NCBI RefSeq assembly: GCF_036231355.1
Contig: NZ_CP109496.1
Location: forward strand, 310,001 to 374,000
Origin: Streptomyces sp. NBC_01431
GTDB taxonomy: Bacteria; Actinomycetota; Actinomycetes; Streptomycetales; Streptomycetaceae
Direction of reading: 5' to 3'
DNA: 64,000 nt
Each line of letters starts with the position of its first letter. Position 1 is the first letter of the stretch. Positions 17,551 through 26,437 of this stretch are shown here, piece by piece. The notes under the pieces were generated by a model that worked only from the letters and a program-made list of their open reading frames with translations, did no database searches and was not told the DNA's origin. The translations under genes and the position numbers were made by a program.

Positions 17551-17583
17551 CCGCAGGGGCGCTCTCGGTAAGCGCCCCTGCGG
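17551..17583 (+). terminator. Hairpin terminator after PPOX-fold gene
   Basis: A perfect 13-base-pair stem (CCGCAGGGGCGCT with AGCGCCCCTGCGG) and a 7-base loop, 25 bases after the stop. There is no U tract, as is usual for actinobacterial terminators. Confidence 0.8.
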
Positions 17584-17598
17584 TCACCCATCGCTCAG

Positions 17599-17735
17599 GC
17601 GCTCGGACGCTCCCGGGGCGGGCTGAGTACCAAGGGCCATCTGGCCGCGGACAGCGGCGCACAGCCTCTGGGTTTCACCGTCACCGCAGGCCAGGCAGGT
17701 GACGCACCCACCTTCGAGACGGTCCCGCATCCGCG
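17599..17735 (+). pseudogene. IS5-type transposase core fragment
   Basis: The frame reads GRSRGGLSTKGHLAADSGAQ then PLGFTVTAGQAGDAPTFETV, the central signature of IS5-type transposases (GRSRGGLTTKIHL...). Nothing before or after it in frame belongs to the family. An approximately 45-residue relic. Confidence 0.6.
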
Positions 17736-18074
17736 TGCCCCGAAGCGACCCGGGGGCGGCGGCGGACCACGGGCGGGGCGAGGGTGCTGGGGAGTTGGCG
17801 CTCTGGGCGGCGCCCAGTGTCACGGGGACCACGAGCGCCATGGCGCTCAGGAGGGTGACGAGTCGTGTCCTCGAGGGGCTGGCCAGGTCGGGGTGCCCTG
17901 CCCGACGACAGGGCCGCGATGAAGGGGTACGGCCGGCGCACGATCCGCCTCTCGAAGTGCGGTAGCGGCAGGCCGGCCAGCAGGTCACGGAGCCGGTCCG
18001 CGTCGAAGCGACCCTTCCCGGGTGGGTGCAGCGCACCCACGCCCCGGCGACCGTCGCCGAATAGCGTGGCTGGC
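17736..18074 (-). other. Possible remnants of a secreted protein
   Basis: On the minus strand, TRLVTLLSAMALVVPVTLGA looks like a signal peptide but has no start codon before it. Another frame (from 18076) has RFDADRLRDLLAGLPLPHFE. Neither forms a full gene; possibly one decayed secreted protein whose tail was replaced by the IS5 fragment. The stretch also holds the promoter of the gene at 18075. Confidence 0.3.
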
Positions 18075-18941
18075 ATGGAAAGTGAGAACGAACTCGGCGA
18101 CTACCTGCGTGCCCGTCGCGCGGCGGTCGCACCGGCGGATGTCGGCCTGCCCGACGACGGGCCCCGGCGGGTGCCGGGGCTGCGGCGTGATGAGGTGGCA
18201 TTACTGGCCGGGATGAGCACGGACTACTACATCCGGCTGGAGCAGGGCCGCGAGCGGCACCCGTCGGAGCAGGTGCTGCGGGCGATCGCCGGGACACTAC
18301 GACTGGACGACGCGGCGACCGCCCATCTCTTCCGGTTGGGCCTGTCCGTCGTCGGGACGGTGGCTGCCGCGAGGACCGTCGCTCCTGAGTTGCTGCGGCT
18401 GATGGACGGCATGCGTGATGCGCCGGCCTTCGTGGTCGGGGCGGCGCAGGACGTGCTGGCGGCCAACGCGATGGCGCGGGAGCTGTACCGCGGTTTCGCC
18501 CGGTACGACAACCTGCTGCGGATGATCTTCCTCGATCCCTTCGCGCGTGAGTTCTACGCCGACTGGGACCACGCGGCGAGGATCGCGGTGGGCAACCTGC
18601 GGGCGTCCTCCTCGCAGTTCCCGCAGGACGAGCGGATCGAACGGGTCGTCGGCGAGCTGAGCGTGCGCAGCCCCGCCTTCACGGGCCTGTGGGCGCGCTA
18701 CGAGGTCCGTCCTCGTACGCACGAGGACAAGCACTTCCGGCACCCGCGGGTGGGGGAGATACGTCTGCACTTCGAGGCGCTCGCCGTCACCAGCGCCCCC
18801 GGACAGCACCTGTCGGTCTACAGCGCGGAACCCGGCAGCGCCAGCGCCGACGCCCTGGTCCTGCTTGGCCGACTGTCCGAGCAGGAAGCGACCCTGACGG
18901 ACCGGACCGATCTCGCAGAAGAAGGAGAATTCCGATCATGA
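18075..18941 (+). CDS. XRE-family regulator with MmyB-like ligand domain
   Basis: A 288-residue transcription factor. The N-terminal HTH shows [20 protein letters not shown] and [20 protein letters not shown]. The C-terminal two thirds ([40 protein letters not shown]) is the MmyB-like PAS-type domain found in many actinobacterial regulators, thought to bind fatty-acid-like ligands. Its stop overlaps the start of the aldo-keto reductase (ATGA), so the two are translationally coupled and the reductase is the probable target; such regulators usually sit next to a short-chain dehydrogenase or aldo-keto reductase. Confidence 0.9.
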   Translation: MESENELGDYLRARRAAVAPADVGLPDDGPRRVPGLRRDEVALLAGMSTDYYIRLEQGRERHPSEQVLRAIAGTLRLDDAATAHLFRLGLSVVGTVAAARTVAPELLRLMDGMRDAPAFVVGAAQDVLAANAMARELYRGFARYDNLLRMIFLDPFAREFYADWDHAARIAVGNLRASSSQFPQDERIERVVGELSVRSPAFTGLWARYEVRPRTHEDKHFRHPRVGEIRLHFEALAVTSAPGQHLSVYSAEPGSASADALVLLGRLSEQEATLTDRTDLAEEGEFRS

Positions 18942-19837
18942 CCGCGTCACTGGCCGACGCCGTCGGCACCTTCGAGATAGCCGGAAAGAAAGTCGCCCGT
19001 CTCGGCTTCGGCGCCATGCGCCTGACCGGACTCGGGGTGTGGGGTGAACCCGACGACCGTCAGGAGTGCGTCCGCGTGCTGCGCCGCGCCGTCGAACTCG
19101 GCGTGCAGCTGATCGACACAGCGGACTCCTACGGCCCGTATGTGAGCGAGGAGATCATCCGGGAGGCGATCCATCCCTACCGCGACGACGTGCTGATCGC
19201 GACCAAGGCCGGGCTGACCCGCAACGGGCCTGATGTGATCAGGACCAACGAGGGACTGGTGCGCCTGGGTCCGGCGGCGTGGCCGCCGGTCGGGCGCCCG
19301 GAGTACCTGCGGCAGCAGGCCCTGATGAGTCTGCGCCGGCTCGGCGTGGATCACATCGACCTGTTCCAGTTGCACCGCGTCGACCCGAAGGTCCCGTTGG
19401 AGGACCAGGTCGGCGAGTTGAAGAGGCTCCAGGACGAGGGCAAGATCGTCGCGGTCGGACTGTCCCAGGTCACCGTCGGCCAGATCGAGCAGGCTCGCGC
19501 GATCGTGGAGATCGCCACCGTCCAGAACCGCTACAACCTCACCGACCGCAGCTCCGCCGACGTCCTGGAGTACTGCACCCGCCACGGCATCGGCTTCATC
19601 CCCTGGGCGCCGGTGGCCGCCGGTGAGCTGGCCCGCCCCGGTGGCCCGGTCGACCGGATCGCAACATCTCACCACGCCCGCCCGTCGCAGGTGGCGCTGG
19701 CCTGGCTGCTGGCCCGCTCCGGGGTCGTGCTGCCCATCCCCGGTACCTCCAAGGTTGCGCACCTGGAGGAGAACCTGGCGGCGGCGACCCTGCGGCTGAG
19801 CGACGCGGAAACCGACGAACTGACCGCCGCGACGTGA
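18938..19837 (+). CDS. Aldo/keto reductase
   Basis: A 299-residue NADPH-dependent oxidoreductase of the AKR superfamily (TIM barrel). It has [10 protein letters not shown] at the barrel entry, the catalytic Asp and Tyr in [20 protein letters not shown], the Lys in [11 protein letters not shown], the His in [20 protein letters not shown], and the cofactor motif [20 protein letters not shown]. All four catalytic residues look present. AGAAGGAGA precedes the ATG, which overlaps the stop of the XRE regulator. The substrate is unknown, probably a small aldehyde or ketone. Confidence 0.92.
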   Translation: MTASLADAVGTFEIAGKKVARLGFGAMRLTGLGVWGEPDDRQECVRVLRRAVELGVQLIDTADSYGPYVSEEIIREAIHPYRDDVLIATKAGLTRNGPDVIRTNEGLVRLGPAAWPPVGRPEYLRQQALMSLRRLGVDHIDLFQLHRVDPKVPLEDQVGELKRLQDEGKIVAVGLSQVTVGQIEQARAIVEIATVQNRYNLTDRSSADVLEYCTRHGIGFIPWAPVAAGELARPGGPVDRIATSHHARPSQVALAWLLARSGVVLPIPGTSKVAHLEENLAAATLRLSDAETDELTAAT

Positions 19838-19957
19838 CAGCCGCCCCAGGAAGGCAGGTCTCCCGCGCCTTCGCACCGTGAGTCGGCTGTCTTCCCGTTT
19901 CCGTCTCCCACCCCTTTCCCATCGCCTGTTCCCACTGCCTGTTCCCACCGAAGAAAG

Positions 19958-20743
19958 ATGCTTGCCATGCTGCTGCCCTCCGATGAGACGGGCCGAGGCC
20001 GCCCTGTGGTCCTGCTGCACGCCCGTCCCACCGACCGAACCATGTGGGGCGCCCACCTCCCTCTGCTCGCCGACGCGGGCGTGCGGGCCATCGCCCTGGA
20101 CTTGCCCGGCCACGGCGACGCGGTCGTGCCCGAAGACCGTGAAGTCGCCCCCTGGACAGATGTACTCGACACGCTCGACCACCTCGGGGCAGACCGCTTC
20201 GTCCTGGCCGGGAACTCCCTCGGCGCCCTGGTGGCGCTCCAGGCCGCCGTCACGGCACCCGAGCGAGTCGAGGGCCTGGTGCTCGTCGGGTACCGGCCCC
20301 ACGACCAGCCGGCCTCCCCACGTCTGCAAGCCGCCTGGGACGCCGAAAGGACGGCGCTCGCCGCCGGAGACCTGGACGCAGCGGTGACAGCCGGCGTCGA
20401 GGCGTGGACCTCGGCCGGCGCGACCGACGAAATACGCGCTCACGCGGCGCGTATGCTCCGCGGCCAGCTCACCGAACAACTCGCCCATGGCGAGCCGACA
20501 CTGGCGGCGGACCCGCTCGGCGAAGGAACGGCAGCGCTGCGCACACTGACCGCTCCCGCCTTGGTCGGCGTCGGTGAACACGACATGCCCGACTTCTTCG
20601 AGGGTGGCGAGGGACTGGCCCGCGACCTCGACGCAGGCGAGACCGTGATCATCCCCGCCGCGGGGCACCTCGCGCCGTTGGAACAACCCGCTGCATTCTG
20701 CACCCTGCTCCTGGACTTCATCCGCCGTCTCCCGGAGCGGTAA
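19958..20743 (+). CDS. Alpha/beta hydrolase
   Basis: A 261-residue alpha/beta-fold hydrolase. The oxyanion region is VVLLHARPTDRTMWGAHLPL, the Ser nucleophile is in LAGNSLGALVAL, an acid is likely in GVGEHDMPDFFEGG, and His is in IIPAAGHLAPLEQPAAF. The pattern fits esterases and C-C hydrolases. It follows the aldo-keto reductase by 120 bases on the same strand and may belong to the same unit. The start ATG has GAAAGA upstream; a second ATG (third codon) is possible. Confidence 0.85.
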   Translation: MLAMLLPSDETGRGRPVVLLHARPTDRTMWGAHLPLLADAGVRAIALDLPGHGDAVVPEDREVAPWTDVLDTLDHLGADRFVLAGNSLGALVALQAAVTAPERVEGLVLVGYRPHDQPASPRLQAAWDAERTALAAGDLDAAVTAGVEAWTSAGATDEIRAHAARMLRGQLTEQLAHGEPTLAADPLGEGTAALRTLTAPALVGVGEHDMPDFFEGGEGLARDLDAGETVIIPAAGHLAPLEQPAAFCTLLLDFIRRLPER

Positions 20744-20827
20744 CACCGAACTCTGCACCCGAGTCCGAGCCGCTCTGCCGGAGGAGCAGGCCGCCCGCCA
20801 GGCCAGGATCCTCCCAGCACGATACGG

Positions 20828-21592
20828 TCACCGCGGCCGCACACCAGCAGGGCCTCCCCCAGCGGGTCCTCGACCAGCTCCACTCGGCAGTCCAGGGCAC
20901 GCCCAGGCGGTGGCGCCCGCGTCTGGGGCCGTCTTCAAGGGCGAGGACGAGATCGTGCGGACCCTGCTGGCGCATGGAGCGGACCCCTCTGCCGGGGATC
21001 CGTCCGCCATCGAAGCGGCTGGCATCTTCGGCCGACAGGACCTGGTGGGGCTATTCAGGGGCGAGTAAAAGAACACCCCCCTGTAGGCGTTCCGCCATTT
21101 CCGGCGCCGGAGGCCTAAAAGTGGGCTCATGGAAGGTGCCGTGACCGGCGGGGGATGACCGGACGTGTGAGCAACAACAGTCACTGGGTACAGAACGGGC
21201 GTCTCCGACCACAGCTCCAGCCGCACGGGCTGTCCGGCCTGGCTGTCGACACGGTAGTCATCGGCCGCCGACTCGACAGCCGCCCAGAATCCTGTGGGGC
21301 CACTGAAGGAGGGCGGGGCGTCCACGGCGATCTGCGTGTCATCCCGGATGACGTCCCACGAGGTCCGGCCGGAGTGGCCGGCCATGCCGACGTACTCACA
21401 CATCCGCTTGTAATCACGCTCCGTCTTGGCCAGCACGCCATCACTCGGGAGCACATAGAACAGCTGACGAAGCGAGACAGGAACGCGGTCGCGGTAGCGG
21501 TCGAGGACGCCTTCGACCGCCGTCAGCACCCGCACCGTCTCCCGCTTCGGCCGCCGCTGCGGCTGCGGCCCGCGCACCCGCCTGTCCGGCAT
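20828..21592 (-). pseudogene. Hypothetical protein with read-through C-terminus
   Basis: The first 140 residues look genuine: RETVRVLTAVEGVLDRYRDR, VPVSLRQLFYVLPSDGVLAK and TERDYKRMCEYVGMAGHSGR resemble an uncharacterised actinobacterial and phage protein that I recall with an RQIFYRLV core and a following IRDD motif, also present here (WDVIRDDTQIAVD). After VRLELWSETPV the expected continuation is lost and the frame runs on through sequence antisense to an ankyrin fragment. It is therefore probably truncated. The function is unknown; relatives occur near mobile-element genes. Confidence 0.45.
20898..21068 (+). pseudogene. Ankyrin-repeat protein C-terminal fragment
   Basis: The frame reads GEDEIVRTLLAHGADPSAGD then SAIEAAGIFGRQDLVGLFRG before TAA. 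The helix-turn-helix spacing with LLxxGADP is the ankyrin consensus. No start or earlier repeats are visible upstream, so only the last repeat and a half survive. Confidence 0.5.
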
Positions 21593-21990
21593 CACAACCC
21601 CGCTCACACACCGAAAATCCGCCGTGGCGTACTTTCCCCACAATGCGGTGGCGCTCACACCGTGGCAGCCAGTGCCAGGCGGACGGCTTCCACAGAACCG
21701 ATCCGGCTCCGACTCGTTGAACAGCCCGCCTCCCCCAGTAGGTGCATCGCCCGCAGGGTCTCGCCATAGCGGGGCCCTTCGGGCGTTCCCTGCCCGCCAA
21801 GGAGCCACCCAGCCCGGCCCCGCGCGGTCCGGCCCCGCGTCCGCGCAACCAGACGCTTCGGCTGCCGAGGTCTACGGGGCCGGTGCCGAGGGGACCTCGG
21901 CCGAGACGTGCTGCGGGCCGTGAAACCGGGAGAAGGAAGCCTCGGTCAACCCCGCGCGCAGCGCGCCCCAGCCGATGCCCAGGGGAGAAA
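21593..21990. other. Gap with no supported gene
   Basis: GC-rich stretch of about 400 bases between two minus-strand genes. Frames here show low-complexity Arg, Pro and Ala content and no domain. Confidence 0.4.
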
Positions 21991-22022
21991 GACACCTCCC
22001 TCCCCATGGGGAAGGAGGTGTC
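21991..22022 (-). terminator. 32-base palindrome, probable terminator of peptide-methyltransferase unit
   Basis: Arms of 15 bases (GACACCTCCCTCCCC against GGGGAAGGAGGTGTC, one mismatch) around AT, 30 bases beyond the methyltransferase stop. Very stable. Confidence 0.7.
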
Positions 22023-22051
22023 GGCACGCTCAGATCGGACGTCCTGATGCA

Positions 22052-23191
22052 TCAGCCTGGCAGCGCGGCCCTGTCTGGTTCGTCGAGCCACAGGTGCTGT
22101 CCGTGGTGGTCGAAGGTCAGGCCGTAACGAGTGGGGTGGGGCTGTCCGGCTGTTCGCCATGTGGTGTAGGCCGCCACGACGTCGTTCCACAGGTTCCTCC
22201 GGCCCCAGATCGTGACGGCGTCCTGGTCCCACCAGTCGGCGAACCGGACGATCGTGACGGACTCGCTGGTGTCGTCGCGGATCTGGGCCTGGCGGCTTCC
22301 GTCGGCATCGTTCCTGATGTCGACGCTCAGGTGAGGGACGTACAGGCCGATGCAGAAATCCTGTGCCCAGGTCCGGTCGAGTACTTGGTCCGGGTCGATG
22401 GGTGAGGCCTGCATGGTGTAGGTGTCCGCGTGCGCGGTGGACAGCGCAGGACGTTGGGAGCGAGCCCACATGTAGGAGGCCGATCCGACGAACCGGCCCG
22501 AGGCGACGCCGCCTTGGACGTGGAGTTTGAGGAGCCCGCCGCCGGCATACAGCGTGTTGAAGGGCGTCAGGATGATGCCGTCGTCGGCTGTCTGTTCTCT
22601 CCACGCGGTCGGGATGGTGCGCAGCGACGCCGTGTTGATGATCCGGTCGTAGCGTGCGTTCTGGGTGCAGTCGGCCAGACCGTCACCGGTGATGACGTCC
22701 GGCTCGTACCCGGCTTGTTTCAGGTTCCTGGCCCCCCACGCCGCCAGGGCCGGGTCAATCTCGACCGTGGTCACCCGGTCCGCGCTGACCCGTTCACACA
22801 GCAGCGCGGTGTGATACCCGGAGCCGGTACCGAGCTCAAGGACCCGGTGGTATGGCTCAAGGCCGAGGTGATTGAGCTTCTCGAAGACGATGTCGAGAGC
22901 CGAGATGCTGCTCGTGTAGTCGCCCCGGGCCGGCCCCTCTTGCGGTGTGCGGCCGTCGTCGATCTGCGTGATCAGGGAACGGTGGGTATCCCACACCGCT
23001 CGCTGCCAGGAGTCGGTGTCAAGGGACCGGTCCACGACGGGAAGCAGGCCCTGTTCATCGGGTTGGAGCGCCCAGAACCGTGAGGGCGCGAAGCTCTCGC
23101 GATCAACAGCATCGAACGCGGCACGCAGCCATGGCGACCGGAAGACGGCCATAGCCTCGAGTTCCCTGCCGGCCACGGCACGGTAGTCCAT
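22052..23191 (-). CDS. PIMT-like O-methyltransferase of RiPP-associated type
   Basis: A 379-residue SAM-dependent methyltransferase related to protein L-isoaspartyl O-methyltransferase. The N-terminal helix AAFDAVDRESFAPSRFWALQ and the substrate loop QEGPARGDYTSSISALDIVF precede motif I VLELGTGSGYHTALLCERV, then VTTVEIDPALAAWGARNLKQ and DVITGDGLADC. The C-terminal 150 residues (FADWWDQDAVTIWGRRNLWN, ending RYGLTFDHHGQHLWLDEPDR) match the extension seen in PIMT homologues that modify graspetides, lasso peptides and lanthipeptides; housekeeping PIMT is only about 220 residues. It starts 8 bases after a 31-residue peptide gene, so that peptide is the likely substrate. No ATP-grasp, lanthionine or lasso cyclase gene is nearby. 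Confidence 0.85.
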   Translation of the reverse strand: MDYRAVAGRELEAMAVFRSPWLRAAFDAVDRESFAPSRFWALQPDEQGLLPVVDRSLDTDSWQRAVWDTHRSLITQIDDGRTPQEGPARGDYTSSISALDIVFEKLNHLGLEPYHRVLELGTGSGYHTALLCERVSADRVTTVEIDPALAAWGARNLKQAGYEPDVITGDGLADCTQNARYDRIINTASLRTIPTAWREQTADDGIILTPFNTLYAGGGLLKLHVQGGVASGRFVGSASYMWARSQRPALSTAHADTYTMQASPIDPDQVLDRTWAQDFCIGLYVPHLSVDIRNDADGSRQAQIRDDTSESVTIVRFADWWDQDAVTIWGRRNLWNDVVAAYTTWRTAGQPHPTRYGLTFDHHGQHLWLDEPDRAALPG

Positions 23192-23199
23192 CGGCCCAG

Positions 23200-23295
23200 C
23201 TACTTTCCGCCACTGCCGTCAGGACTCGGTGGAGTCGGCGGCGGCGTCCACGGCTTGATGGGAGCAGGGTCGCCTTTGTGCTTGCTGTCGGGCAC
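23200..23295 (-). CDS. 31-residue Lys/Pro-rich peptide, candidate methyltransferase substrate
   Basis: A GTG start with an excellent GAGGAGG five bases upstream gives a 31-residue peptide. Its N-terminal third is charged (PDSKHKGDP, with Asp3, Lys5, His6, Lys7, Asp9), the middle is KPWTPPPTPPSP, and the end is DGSGGK with an Asp27-Gly28 pair. The TAG is 8 bases before the methyltransferase ATG, so the two are almost certainly cotranscribed. The Asp-Gly step is the classic site for aspartimide formation, which PIMT-like enzymes promote by methylating Asp. It could be a RiPP precursor of the imiditide type. A longer frame to an ATG at 23481 exists but lacks a ribosome binding site and looks random. 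Confidence 0.65.
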   Translation of the reverse strand: MPDSKHKGDPAPIKPWTPPPTPPSPDGSGGK

Positions 23296-23698
23296 TGCCG
23301 CCTCCTCACGAGCCGTAAACCGGCCGGGTCGATGAGACCCCACAGTGACATCACCCAGCCGCCTTGAAAAGGACACGTCCGCCGCCACCCGCCGGCCCAC
23401 ACGCACTGAGAGCTCCTGCTGGCTTGCGCGTCTCGGCTCTCGTGCTTGGCCCGCCCCGACAGGCCCTTCATCGTGAACCATCCAGGCCGGTATGGCTCAA
23501 GGGTGGGCCGGAGGCTTGGGAGCCGAGCTGACTGCTTGACCGCCATAACATCTACGAGGGATGGGGTGCCCCGATCCTGGGTTGACGCCACGCTCGACCT
23601 GCACCGGAGTGGCCGCGCGACCGTCCGCGCCCAATAGTCATGCTTCCGGGTTCAACGTGGTGCGGCACCGGGCGGGGGCCTTCGCCGCCGGGCGATGC
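23296..23698. other. Upstream region of the peptide gene
   Basis: About 400 bases between the PfpI-like gene and the 31-residue peptide gene, all upstream of the latter. It must hold the promoter of the peptide-methyltransferase pair. No other small gene with a good ribosome binding site was seen. Confidence 0.4.
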
Positions 23699-24388
23699 TC
23701 AGGATGTCAGGCGGGTCAGGAGCGCGGGATGCTCTGCCAGGGCCGATTCCACCATGGCCTGGGCATGGGGCCTGAAGAAGTCGAGGTCGGCGGAGTGCCA
23801 GTCGATGCCGCCCAGAGGTGGCTGCGGGTCGTACTCGATGAGGAGCTGGACAGTGCGGGCGGTCTGCTCACCCGCGAGGCGCTCAACCAGGTGGAGGGCC
23901 ATATCAATACCGGCCGACACTCCCGCGGCGGTGATCACGGGACCGGCCTCGACCCAGCGTTCGGCGACGGGCGTCGCGCCGAACTTGGCCAGCAGGTCGC
24001 GGAATCCCCAGTGAGTGGTGGCCTGACGACCGTCGAGCAGGCCGGCGGCACCCAGGATCAGCGAGCCGGTGCACACCGAGCCGACTACCTCAGCCGTTCG
24101 CGCGGCCTGGCGGATCCAATCCAGCAAGGGCTCGTTGGCCAGAGCGGCGAGGGTCGGCTCGGTCCCTCCTGGCACGATCAGCGCGAAGGGCTCGGTGACC
24201 TGGTCGAAGGTGTGACTCGGCGTCAGCGTCAGCGGGGTGTCGGTGTGCAAGGGCGCGAGGTCCTGTCCGACGACGACCACCTCGAACGACGGGTCGATCT
24301 GGGCCAGCGCCGACAGCACCTGGAGCGGCCCCACCAGGTCGAGCGGGGTGATGCCGGGATAGAGCACGAAGGCGAGCGTCTTGGTCAT
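23699..24388 (-). CDS. DJ-1/PfpI family protein
   Basis: A 229-residue cytoplasmic protein of the DJ-1/PfpI superfamily (type-1 glutamine-amidotransferase fold). It has FVLYPGITPLDLVGPLQVLS, then LIVPGGTEPTLAAL, the nucleophile elbow VGSVCTGSLILGAAGLLDGR (Cys) and the His in ATTHWGFRDLLAKFG. This is the isonitrile hydratase/InhA-like subgroup, though the substrate is uncertain. The start at 24388 has GAAGG upstream. It is divergent from an AraC regulator that carries the same fold, a common pairing in which the regulator controls the enzyme. Confidence 0.88.
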   Translation of the reverse strand: MTKTLAFVLYPGITPLDLVGPLQVLSALAQIDPSFEVVVVGQDLAPLHTDTPLTLTPSHTFDQVTEPFALIVPGGTEPTLAALANEPLLDWIRQAARTAEVVGSVCTGSLILGAAGLLDGRQATTHWGFRDLLAKFGATPVAERWVEAGPVITAAGVSAGIDMALHLVERLAGEQTARTVQLLIEYDPQPPLGGIDWHSADLDFFRPHAQAMVESALAEHPALLTRLTS

Positions 24389-24486
24389 GCCGTCACCTTC
24401 AGCCTTTGGCCATGGCAGTGCCAAGGGCAACAGCGATCAGGTCGGAATTCTTGGGATACATGTCATTCCGACATAGGGTCGCGGTC

Positions 24487-25455
24487 ATGGAGGAACGAGT
24501 GGTGGTCCTCGTCGGATACGACGAGGCCGAGTTGCTGGACATCTCCTGCGTGACGACAAGCTTGACCACCGCCAACCGGCTCGGAGCCAGCCCCGCCTAC
24601 GCCGTGAGCGTGGCCACCCCGGGTGGCCACGCGATCACCTGCGACTCGGGGCTGACGCTGCAAGGCCAGCGGTCCCTGGAGCGGCTGCGGGGGCCGCTGG
24701 ACACGCTGATCGTTTCGGGAGGGTTCGGCCATGAGGCCGCAGCGGACAATCCTCTGATCGTCGGCCATGTCCGCCGCCTGGCCCGGGAGAGCCGCAGAGT
24801 GGCCTCGGTCTGCACAGGGGCAACCATCCTGGCCGCCGCTGGCCTGCTCAATGGAAGACGCGCCACAACTCACTGGCGGTATGCCGAGCAACTGGCCTTG
24901 GCCTACCCGGAGATCACCGTGGATCCCGCGCCGATCTACATTCGCGACGGAAGAGTGTCCACAGCGGCGGGCGTCACCAGCGCCCTGGACCTGACCCTGG
25001 CCTTCATCGAGGAGGACCACGGCGCGCGGTTGGCGCGCGCCGTGGCCCGGGGCCTGGTCACCTATCTGCAACGGCCCGGCAACCAGGCACAGATGAGCAT
25101 GTTCACAGCCGCCCCAGCACCCACGAACAGCCTGGTCAAGCGAGCCGTCGACCACATCACCAGCCACCTGGCCGACGACTTGAGCGCACCCGTGCTGGCA
25201 GCCGACGTGGGGGTGAGCGAACGCCACCTGACCCGCCTGTTCATCGACCATGTTGGAAGAGCGCCAGGCCGATTCGTCCGCGACGCGCGCACCGAAGCTG
25301 CCGCTCACCTGCTGACTTCCACCTCCCTACCCGTGGCAAGCGTGGCGGCACAATGCGGCTTCGGAACCGCCGAAACGCTCCGCCAGGCATTCGTCAGCCG
25401 TTACGGGACACCTCCATCGCACTACCGGGCAACACACAGCACATCGGCTACCTGA
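24487..25455 (+). CDS. GlxA-type AraC regulator with DJ-1/PfpI domain
   Basis: A 322-residue regulator. Residues 1-190 are a DJ-1/PfpI-like domain (ERVVVLVGYDEAELLDISCV, SVCTGATILAAAGLLNGRRA, TTHWRYAEQLALAYPEI). Residues about 215-315 hold the paired AraC helix-turn-helix (SAPVLAADVGVSERHLTRLF and PVASVAAQCGFGTAETLRQA, then FVSRYGTPPSHYR). The start at 24487 gives the standard N-terminus, although an earlier in-frame ATG exists at 24406. It is divergent from the PfpI gene with about 100 bases between, the expected site for the operator. Confidence 0.88.
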   Translation: MEERVVVLVGYDEAELLDISCVTTSLTTANRLGASPAYAVSVATPGGHAITCDSGLTLQGQRSLERLRGPLDTLIVSGGFGHEAAADNPLIVGHVRRLARESRRVASVCTGATILAAAGLLNGRRATTHWRYAEQLALAYPEITVDPAPIYIRDGRVSTAAGVTSALDLTLAFIEEDHGARLARAVARGLVTYLQRPGNQAQMSMFTAAPAPTNSLVKRAVDHITSHLADDLSAPVLAADVGVSERHLTRLFIDHVGRAPGRFVRDARTEAAAHLLTSTSLPVASVAAQCGFGTAETLRQAFVSRYGTPPSHYRATHSTSAT

Positions 25456-25589
25456 CGGCAGCACGACACTCTCCCGACCAGGAAGTCAGAGTTGGGCACT
25501 GCACCCGACGTCCAGACCCAGGCATACGGACAGTTCCAATGCCCGACTCCACCATTGCGGGGCAGCCAGGAACGACGGGGTTAGGCCGT
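25456..25589. other. Short gap after AraC regulator
   Basis: No gene seen; the sequence leads into the integrase remnant. Confidence 0.4.
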
Positions 25590-26110
25590 CGACCGGGTCA
25601 CCGCCCTGCAGTTCGACCGTCGCGGGCAACCGCGTCTGGCGCAAAGCACAGGCGATGCTGGACTCCGAACATGTACGGCGGGCCATCGGAGAAGTCCCCA
25701 CGGCCTACGGCATCTGCCTGGAACAGCACAACCTCGTAGCTGCCTGGCAGAGTTGCCCGCTTCGCATCCGCTGCGTCGGCTGCGACGACTTCCACACCGA
25801 CGTCTCCTGTCTTCCCGACCTGGAGCGCTACCTCGCTGACCTCCTCCGGAGTCGCGAGCGACTCATACCGACGTTCGAGGCCGACGACTGGGCCCGCAGC
25901 GAGGCCATACCTTCGAAGAGGAGATCCGCCGCATCCGCCGCCTGATCATCCAGGTCAAGGCAGACCTGCACAACCTGTCAGAAGAAGAACGCGCGCCCAG
26001 ATCCATCCGTCGCCGTGGTCCGCCGCGGCCGCACGGTGATGCTGGGGATACCCCGCATGGGCATGCCCCGCGTCGGCCAGCCACTTCCCGAGGTCAGGCC
26101 CTGGAGGCTG
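25590..26110 (+). pseudogene. C-terminal remnant of a large site-specific recombinase
   Basis: VWRKAQAMLDSEHVRRAIGE and TAYGICLEQHNLVAAWQSCP lead to the Cys-rich motif CPLRIRCVGCDDFHTDVSCL and PDLERYLADLLRSRERLIPT. After a frameshift near 25905 the tail continues as EEIRRIRRLIIQVKADLHNL, and after another as VAVVRRGRTVMLGIP. This order matches, from memory, the zinc-binding C-terminus of large tyrosine-recombinase-like transposases in Streptomyces, which are followed by a DUF6262 gene, as here. The catalytic core is absent. Confidence 0.55.
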
Positions 26111-26112
26111 CC

Positions 26113-26247
26113 ATGATCCCCGTCATGCGCGACGGCTGCCAGGCAGACGCCGAGCGCCGCCGCCAACGAGTGGCCACAGCGGTCAGGAACGCCACGAAGA
26201 ACGGCACCCCGATCAGCATCTCGGCTATCCGCCCGGCAGAGCTCTGA
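26113..26247 (+). pseudogene. DUF6262-like protein, N-terminal fragment
   Basis: A 44-residue frame: VMRDGCQADAERRRQRVATA, then NGTPISISAIRPAEL and a stop. It resembles the first helix of the small DUF6262 proteins encoded just downstream of the recombinase above. Normal members are about 120 residues with a following HTH, so this one is truncated. Confidence 0.4.
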
Positions 26248-26437
26248 ACCACCGCGGCTGACCACATTGAGAACCGGGTCGCGACCGGCTTGGCCGCGAC
26301 CCGGACACTCACAAGGCGCCGCGGCACGTCACCGTGCTTCTTCACGCATTCCGTGCGCAGGGCTCAGGCGCGAGGCGGCAGTAACCGCAATTGCGGTGCC
26401 GGCAAGGGCAGCGCTGACCCATGCAGCATGTCGGTAG
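26248..26437. other. Gap between recombinase and MFS debris
   Basis: No gene. GGTCGCGACCGGCTTGGC...GCGACC at 26277-26300 contains a short imperfect inverted repeat. Confidence 0.3.

Noticed and set aside
18947..20758. 603-codon minus-strand frame across the aldo-keto reductase and hydrolase genes
   Set aside because: Antisense shadow; both plus-strand enzymes retain catalytic residues.
23200..23481. Longer 93-residue version of the peptide upstream of the methyltransferase
   Set aside because: The extra N-terminal part is composition-biased and its ATG lacks a ribosome binding site, whereas the internal GTG has a perfect one.
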